From positions 106,146-170,145 of the forward strand of contig NZ_NMQW01000015.1 in assembly GCF_002234615.1 (NCBI RefSeq): DNA of 64,000 nucleotides, written 5' to 3'. Within the stretch, counting starts at the first letter, position 1; each line of letters starts with the position of its first letter. Position numbers and translations under genes: made by a program. Shown here one piece after another: positions 59,679 through 64,000 of this stretch. The notes under the pieces are model-generated. The model saw only the letters and a program-made list of their open reading frames with translations, was not told the origin of the DNA and ran no database searches. The DNA comes from Paenibacillus rigui. Its GTDB lineage: Bacteria; Bacillota; Bacilli; Paenibacillales; NBRC-103111.

Positions 59679-60356
59679 TCAGTTCGAACTTCCATTTTGT
59701 TTCATTTTTATAAGGATTTCATAACTTTCCTCCAGCTCATCCCTGGTTAAATTCCCTTGCTCCACCGCCGACACATCCAACTTCAGCCAACGCTCGTACA
59801 TTTCGAGCCCCTGCGTGATAACCGCCGGATCCCCTTGGTCCTCCTCCAGCATGAAAAACAGCGTATCCTCCGCCTTGGACAGCATCCCCGTCGAATCGTA
59901 ATATCCGAGCAGCAGGGCCAGTACCGCTTTGCTTTTGCGCAGCTTTTGCGTGGCATCCAGCAGCGGAACGATACGGCTGTCCACCTCATCCCTGAGATCT
60001 GCTGTCTCTTCCATCCACCTCATCTCCAGCAGCAGCTCCAATGCTTTCATACAAGAGGCTTGCCCGGCACGCTCGTCCCCCGCATCCATGAGCAGCTCGC
60101 CCTCAGCTTTGAGCATATCTGCAAGAAGCAGCCCCTTGCCCGCATCCAACCGTCCCTGCATCGACAACAAGGCGATAATATCCTTCACGGCAAGAGCCTG
60201 CACCATCTTGGAGTTAAGCCCCAGCAGCCGCTGCATAGCTTGCACCAACAATTCCATCGCTTCAGCAAATTGCCGGTTTCTGCGCTGAAACATGACTTTG
60301 ACCATTGCCTCTGAAAATTGCTGAATGAGACGCATCATATAATCTCTTTGATACAC
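59679..60356 (-). CDS. DUF6483-like protein
   Basis: All-helical, Leu/Met-rich protein of 225 residues, no membrane segment or signal. The opening (VYQRDYMMRLIQQFSEAMVK) and the repeated helix pairs (LLGLNSKMVQALAVKDIIALL, CMKALELLLEM) match what I remember of DUF6483, a Firmicute family of unknown function with a tetratricopeptide-like feel. GTG at 60356 is seven bases after AGGAGG. Confidence 0.7.
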   Translation of the reverse strand: MYQRDYMMRLIQQFSEAMVKVMFQRRNRQFAEAMELLVQAMQRLLGLNSKMVQALAVKDIIALLSMQGRLDAGKGLLLADMLKAEGELLMDAGDERAGQASCMKALELLLEMRWMEETADLRDEVDSRIVPLLDATQKLRKSKAVLALLLGYYDSTGMLSKAEDTLFFMLEEDQGDPAVITQGLEMYERWLKLDVSAVEQGNLTRDELEESYEILIKMKQNGSSN

Positions 60357-60571
60357 GGCCAAACCTCCTATCCCATGACTCTGTGAATCCCAGTCCCTTT
60401 CTTACAATCTATTGTATCGCAAAAAAGGCAGCGATGGAAAAAGTGCCCCTCACTGAAAAAATACCACTTCATGTTCGGCTCATTCCTACAATCGCTATGC
60501 TCTTGCAGAACGATCCGCTGCTGTGAAAGCTGTTTATTTACGGATTCTAGCTTGGCTCCGCTCCCATCCAC

Positions 60572-60599
60572 ACTTTATAGAATAGAAGTCCATAGTATA
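60572..60599 (+). promoter_or_regulatory. Possible sigma-K-type promoter
   Basis: AC, 17 bases, CATAGTATA fits the loose sigma-K pattern AC-N16/17-CATANNNTA. Short patterns like this occur by chance. Confidence 0.35.
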
Positions 60600-60631
60600 T
60601 AAATACATACCTCTGGAAAGGAGGGATCCAC

Positions 60632-60907
60632 GTGTCTACCCTATCCCTAAGTAAAAACTACAAAGCTTGCAAAAAATATGTAAACCGGCAAGTCCGAGTC
60701 CGAACGGCGAGCGGAACCTATCAAGGCAAAATCGTTAAAGTAGATAAAGAAAAAGTCTATCTTCAATTAAGTAAGCCTCATGGCGTAAAAAACCGGAACC
60801 AAGCGCATATCTCCTTTTTCCCTGCTATCCTCCCCCTTGTCTTGTTTGATTTGCTCGTTATCGTGCTGCTCGATACGAAAAGACCACGCAGACGGTGGTG
60901 CAGATAA
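60632..60907 (+). CDS. Small basic protein with SH3-like N-terminus and hydrophobic segment
   Basis: Protein of 91 residues. Residues about 16-47 (VNRQVRVRTASGTYQGKIVKVD and following strands) read like an Sm/SH3-type beta barrel; residues about 62-81 are hydrophobic (FFPAILPLVLFDLLVIVLL), and the tail is Arg-rich. GTG start behind AAAGGAGG. No named family recognised. Its possible late sporulation promoter hints at a spore-associated role, which is speculative. Confidence 0.7.
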   Translation: MSTLSLSKNYKACKKYVNRQVRVRTASGTYQGKIVKVDKEKVYLQLSKPHGVKNRNQAHISFFPAILPLVLFDLLVIVLLDTKRPRRRWCR

Positions 60908-60952
60908 TTGATTCTGAGTATACACCCAGTGGGAAAATAGCTTGAAAGTCAA

Positions 60953-60993
60953 ACCGTCCGAACGGATAAGCTCTCCGAAGCGGATGGTTTTTT
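60953..60993 (+). terminator. Terminator after the small basic protein gene
   Basis: ACCGTCCG / CGGATGGT stem (one G-U) followed by TTTTTTG. Confidence 0.7.
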
Positions 60994-61013
60994 GTTGTCG
61001 GCAAAGCTGCTTA

Positions 61014-61042
61014 TTGCTATTCATTGCGGGATTGGTTATATT
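61014..61042 (+). promoter_or_regulatory. Sigma-A promoter of the nag operon
   Basis: TTGCTA, 17-base spacer, TATATT. Confidence 0.6.
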
Positions 61043-61081
61043 ATGTATGTAAATGTTTTTCTTTATTTTACTCAGTAATAC

Positions 61082-61094
61082 GAAAATTATTTTC
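61082..61094 (+). promoter_or_regulatory. Palindromic operator-like site
   Basis: Perfect 13-base palindrome GAAAATTATTTTC between promoter and regulator start; a likely binding site for the RpiR-family protein encoded just downstream. Confidence 0.5.
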
Positions 61095-61110
61095 ATCCAT
61101 GAGGTGAGCT

Positions 61111-61953
61111 ATGCCGGGGATTTTAAGCGCTATTCAGGAACAGATCGACACCATGAATCCCAAAGAGAAGGACATTGCCGGTTACGTGCTGGCCCACCCG
61201 CACCATATTATCCAGATGGGGATCACGGAGCTTGCTCAGCAATCCGGCGGCAGTACCGCGACCATTTCGCGCTTTTGCAAGCTGTTTCACTTTGCAGGCT
61301 TCACCGAATTCAAATTGAAACTGGCCGCCGAGCTTGCCCAACAAACGGATACGCAGTCATACCAGGATATCGTGGCAGGAAACCCGTTGGAACGTATCGT
61401 TAGTGCTATGGAGTCGAACCATGTGCGCTCGATTACCGATACAACGCGAATGCTGGATTTGAAGCAGCTGCAAAAAGCGATCGATGCTTTGAAGTCGGCA
61501 CGTCAAATCGATTTGTACGGGGTGGCTACGTCAGGACTCATTGCACAAGATTTTTATCAAAAGCTGATTCGGATTGGCAAACGAGCCGTTACTTTTTCCG
61601 ACCCGCATATGCAGGTTACATCCGCCTCCAATTTGACAAAGCAGGATGTTGCCCTCGGCATCTCTTATTCCGGCGAAACCTCGGAAACGATTGCCGCACT
61701 GAGATGCGCAGCCGAGAATGGCGCCACCACCATATCGTTAACAAAATTCGGAACCAATACCCTAACATCACTTGCCGATATTTCGCTATTCACTTCCACC
61801 TTGGAGGAAGGCATGCGGCGCGGCGACATGGCTTCACGCATTGCCCAGCTGCATGTCATCGACATCTTGTTTGTCGGTCTCATCAGCGACCAGTTTGACG
61901 ATCTCGTCCCAAGGCTGGAGCAATCGTTCCAAATGGTCAAAAAATATAGATAA
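61111..61953 (+). CDS. MurR/RpiR-family transcriptional regulator
   Basis: N-terminal HTH_6 domain (LAQQSGGSTATISRFCKLFHFAGF, about 39-62) and C-terminal SIS sugar-phosphate domain (VATSGLIAQDFYQKL near 140, GISYSGETSETIAALRCAA near 180). 280 residues; ATG after GAGGTGAG. First gene of the operon with nagB and nagA, so the effector is probably GlcNAc-6-P or GlcN-6-P (inference). Bacilli often use a GntR-type NagR here instead. Confidence 0.92.
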   Translation: MPGILSAIQEQIDTMNPKEKDIAGYVLAHPHHIIQMGITELAQQSGGSTATISRFCKLFHFAGFTEFKLKLAAELAQQTDTQSYQDIVAGNPLERIVSAMESNHVRSITDTTRMLDLKQLQKAIDALKSARQIDLYGVATSGLIAQDFYQKLIRIGKRAVTFSDPHMQVTSASNLTKQDVALGISYSGETSETIAALRCAAENGATTISLTKFGTNTLTSLADISLFTSTLEEGMRRGDMASRIAQLHVIDILFVGLISDQFDDLVPRLEQSFQMVKKYR

Positions 61954-61975
61954 CTAGACAAAGGAGTATACCCTC

Positions 61976-62704
61976 ATGAATCTGTTAACCTTCGATTCCC
62001 ACGAGAAGCTGCATGAATCCGGAGCAAGCATCATTACTGGGCTAGTGCAAACGAATCCGCGGGCTGTGCTTGGTTTGGCAACAGGCGGAACCCCGGTAGG
62101 TATTTACGAGGAAATAGTGAAAAGCTATCAGCGAGGTGTCGTTCGCTTCAATCAGGCGACTTCCTTTAACCTGGATGAATATGTAGGGCTTCCGGAGGAG
62201 CACGCTGAAAGCTACCGTAATTATATGAACACTCATTTGTTCAATCATATCGATTTGCCCCGGTCCCAAGCACACATCCCGGACGGGAACAGCGCTGACC
62301 CTGTGGAGGAATGCAAGCGATACGACGAGCTGCTTCTGACAGCGGGCCAAATCGATCTGCAGCTGCTTGGTCTTGGACATAACGGACACATCGGCTTTAA
62401 TGAACCTGACCATGCACTCATCAGCGGAACCCATGTCGTGGAGCTTCGTGAAGAGACACGCAAAGCAAACGCCCGCTTTTTTGACTCTATGGACCAAGTG
62501 CCTACGCACGCTTTGACCATGGGAGTAGGGACTATTCTGAAGGCCAAAATGATTCTGCTTGTCGTCAAAGGTGCAGATAAGGCAGAGATCGTACATAGGG
62601 CGCTAACTGGACCTATTACAACGGATTGCCCTGCCTCCCTGCTGCAGACGCATCCCCATCTCGTGGTACTGCTGGATTCCGAAGCCGGGAGGTTGCTCGC
62701 ATGA
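61976..62704 (+). CDS. nagB: Glucosamine-6-phosphate deaminase
   Basis: Converts GlcN-6-P to fructose 6-phosphate and ammonia. LATGGTPVGIYEEIVKSY (about 34-51), catalytic Asp in NLDEYVGL, and LGLGHNGHIGFNEP. 242 residues, ATG after AAAGGAG. Overlaps nagA as ATGA. Confidence 0.96.
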   Translation: MNLLTFDSHEKLHESGASIITGLVQTNPRAVLGLATGGTPVGIYEEIVKSYQRGVVRFNQATSFNLDEYVGLPEEHAESYRNYMNTHLFNHIDLPRSQAHIPDGNSADPVEECKRYDELLLTAGQIDLQLLGLGHNGHIGFNEPDHALISGTHVVELREETRKANARFFDSMDQVPTHALTMGVGTILKAKMILLVVKGADKAEIVHRALTGPITTDCPASLLQTHPHLVVLLDSEAGRLLA

Positions 62705-63882
62705 GTTCATCCCTATCCACGTTTATATACAACGTAGCTATCGTCATGCCTGATACGACCATTGAGCAAGGCTGGATCTGCTTGGCAGATGGCCGGATTC
62801 ACTCCTTGGGTACAGGCGATGGTGCCTCGGAACGCTCTCTTCTCAACACATCGGCCGACATCATTGACGGACACGGCGGAATCGTCCTCCCCGGTTTTAT
62901 TGACGTGCACGTTCACGGAGGCTACGGGCACGACTTTATGGATGCCGATGCAGCTGGCCTGGATGCCATAACCCGGTTCCATGCCAAGCACGGCACCACC
63001 GGAATGCTTGCCACTACCGTAACAGCTTCAAAGGACGCGATCGATCAAGTGCTGAACCGAGTACAAGCCTACCGGGAGCAAGCCATGCCCTACGCCCAGC
63101 TTCTGGGCGTGCATTTGGAAGGGCCCTTCATTAGCGTCAAATGGCCCGGCGCACAAAACCCAAGCTACATCGTCACTCCCCAGCTCGATTGGCTGGCGGA
63201 CTGGACCTCCAGGTTTCCGGGGCTGATCAGCATGCAAACCCTCGCTCCAGAAACCGAAGGTGCCTTGCCTTACATTAAGGCGCTGACCGAAAATGGCATC
63301 ATAGCCGCGCTCGGCCATACCGATGCGAGCTATGAGCAGGTCAAGCTGGCTGTACAGCATGGGTTGAGCCATGCGGTGCACACCTTTAATGCGATGACAA
63401 AGCTGCATCACCGGGAGCCGGGTACCGTCGGCGCCGTATTGACGGAGTCGGCCATCATGGCCGAGGTCATCGCGGATGGACATCACGTGCACCTTGCCTG
63501 CATTCAGCTGCTCGCCCGGATGAAAGGGCCGGACAACCTGCTTCTCATCACCGATGCGATGTCCGCCGCCGGTCTTGGCAGCGGCGAGTACCAGCTCGGC
63601 GGGCTCGATGTTGTCGTGAAAGACGGCGTCGCGCGTCTCAAGGAAGGCGATAGCCTGGCGGGCAGCACGCTGACCATGATCGATGCGCTCCGTTATGCCG
63701 TCCGAGAGGTCGGCTTAACGGTAGAGCAGGCGAGCCGGATGGCTAGCGGGAATCCCGCGCGCCGGCTCGGCATCGATCAAGTCACGGGCTCGCTGCAGCC
63801 AGGCAAGCAGGCCGATGTGTTGCTGCTCAGCCAGCAGCTGGAGCTTCAGCGCGTCTGGGTTCAAGGACGCGCCATACAATAA
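62701..63882 (+). CDS. nagA: N-acetylglucosamine-6-phosphate deacetylase
   Basis: Metal-dependent amidohydrolase releasing GlcN-6-P. HVHGGYGHDF metal site (about 65-74), LEGPF (Glu near 139), GHTDAS, HTFNAM and catalytic Asp in ITDAMSAAG. 393 residues from the ATG at 62701, eight bases after GGGAGG; the longer frame start at 62626 lies inside nagB. Confidence 0.95.
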   Translation: MSSSLSTFIYNVAIVMPDTTIEQGWICLADGRIHSLGTGDGASERSLLNTSADIIDGHGGIVLPGFIDVHVHGGYGHDFMDADAAGLDAITRFHAKHGTTGMLATTVTASKDAIDQVLNRVQAYREQAMPYAQLLGVHLEGPFISVKWPGAQNPSYIVTPQLDWLADWTSRFPGLISMQTLAPETEGALPYIKALTENGIIAALGHTDASYEQVKLAVQHGLSHAVHTFNAMTKLHHREPGTVGAVLTESAIMAEVIADGHHVHLACIQLLARMKGPDNLLLITDAMSAAGLGSGEYQLGGLDVVVKDGVARLKEGDSLAGSTLTMIDALRYAVREVGLTVEQASRMASGNPARRLGIDQVTGSLQPGKQADVLLLSQQLELQRVWVQGRAIQ

Positions 63883-63925
63883 AACAAGCGTGCTAAGGAG
63901 GCCTTTGCCCTTAGCACGCTTGTTT
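63882..63925 (+). terminator. Terminator of the nag operon
   Basis: Seventeen-base arms AAACAAGCGTGCTAAGG / CCTTAGCACGCTTGTTT. Confidence 0.9.
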
Positions 63926-63937
63926 GAATTGCAACCA

Positions 63938-63976
63938 CAAAAAAGCAGCCGATCTGATTAACGGATCGGCTGCTTT
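63938..63976 (-). terminator. Terminator of the rRNA operon
   Basis: Minus-strand AAAGCAGCCGATC / GATCGGCTGCTTT stem followed by six T residues, seven bases past the 5S end. Confidence 0.88.
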
Positions 63977-63983
63977 ATGTTGT

Positions 63984-64000
63984 GCTTGGCGACGTCCTAC
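63984..64000 (-). rRNA. rrf: 5S ribosomal RNA, 3' end only
   Basis: The minus strand reads GTAGGACGTCGCCAAGC, the characteristic 3' end of Firmicute 5S rRNA, followed by a strong terminator. Only 17 bases are inside the window. Confidence 0.78.

Overview
This window comes from an endospore-forming Firmicute of the Paenibacillus type. The grounds are spoIID, spoIIQ, spoIIID and spoIIR; a cell-wall pyruvyl transferase (csaB) together with an SLH-domain protease; an 11-gene nuo operon without nuoEFG; frequent GTG/TTG starts behind strong Shine-Dalgarno sequences; and gene order much like the spoIIR-prmC-prfA / ywlCDE-rpiB-ywlG-glyA-upp-atp / murA-spoIID-spoIIQ-spoIIID-mbl-flhOP region of Bacillus subtilis. 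Base composition looks close to 50% GC, with a distinctly GC-richer patch in the ywlC/prmC area. Nearly all genes are on the minus strand; only the DUF393-tadA pair and the right-hand small protein / RpiR-nagB-nagA block are on the plus strand.

Layout, left to right. (1) 1-6226: cell-surface and lipid genes (csaB cut by the window edge, DUF5693, pgcA, fabZ, pgsA-like, EpuA-like). (2) 6256-13744: flagellar rod-like flhP/flhO, mbl, spoIIID (sigma-E-type promoter), spoIIQ (very good sigma-F-type promoter), spoIID, murA, DUF1146. (3) 13777-16311: secreted S8 protease with three SLH modules. (4) 16865-27303: nuoA-N, 11 subunits. (5) 27633-35040: complete F1Fo ATP synthase operon. (6) 35215-45942: wecB, upp, glyA, ywlG, rpiB (behind a ZTP riboswitch), ywlE, mntP, a monooxygenase-fold protein, ywlC, spoIIR, prmC, prfA. 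(7) 46110-48050: ychF, then a PilZ protein behind a c-di-GMP-I riboswitch. (8) 48426-49517, plus strand: DUF393 and tadA, with DnaA boxes between them. (9) 49587-59122: purEKBCSQLF, led by a guanine riboswitch and PurR-type boxes, without purMNHD, and followed by a small membrane protein. (10) 59679-63882: a DUF6483-like gene, a small basic protein, and the RpiR-nagB-nagA operon. (11) The last 17 bases are the 3' end of a 5S rRNA gene on the minus strand, with its terminator.

Themes. Respiration and ATP synthesis sit side by side; both operons carry the same small hairpin unit in their intercistronic gaps, with changed stems that still pair. One-carbon and purine metabolism is linked by two nucleotide riboswitches (ZTP for rpiB-ywlG-glyA, guanine for pur). 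The PilZ receptor appears to be controlled by the same second messenger at RNA level. Nothing here is a defence island, prophage, CRISPR array or secondary-metabolite cluster. The most novel material is non-coding: the nuo/atp hairpin family, a 169-bp inverted repeat inside the pur operon, structured RNA-like intergenic segments, and a DnaA-box/LexA-like regulatory segment before tadA.
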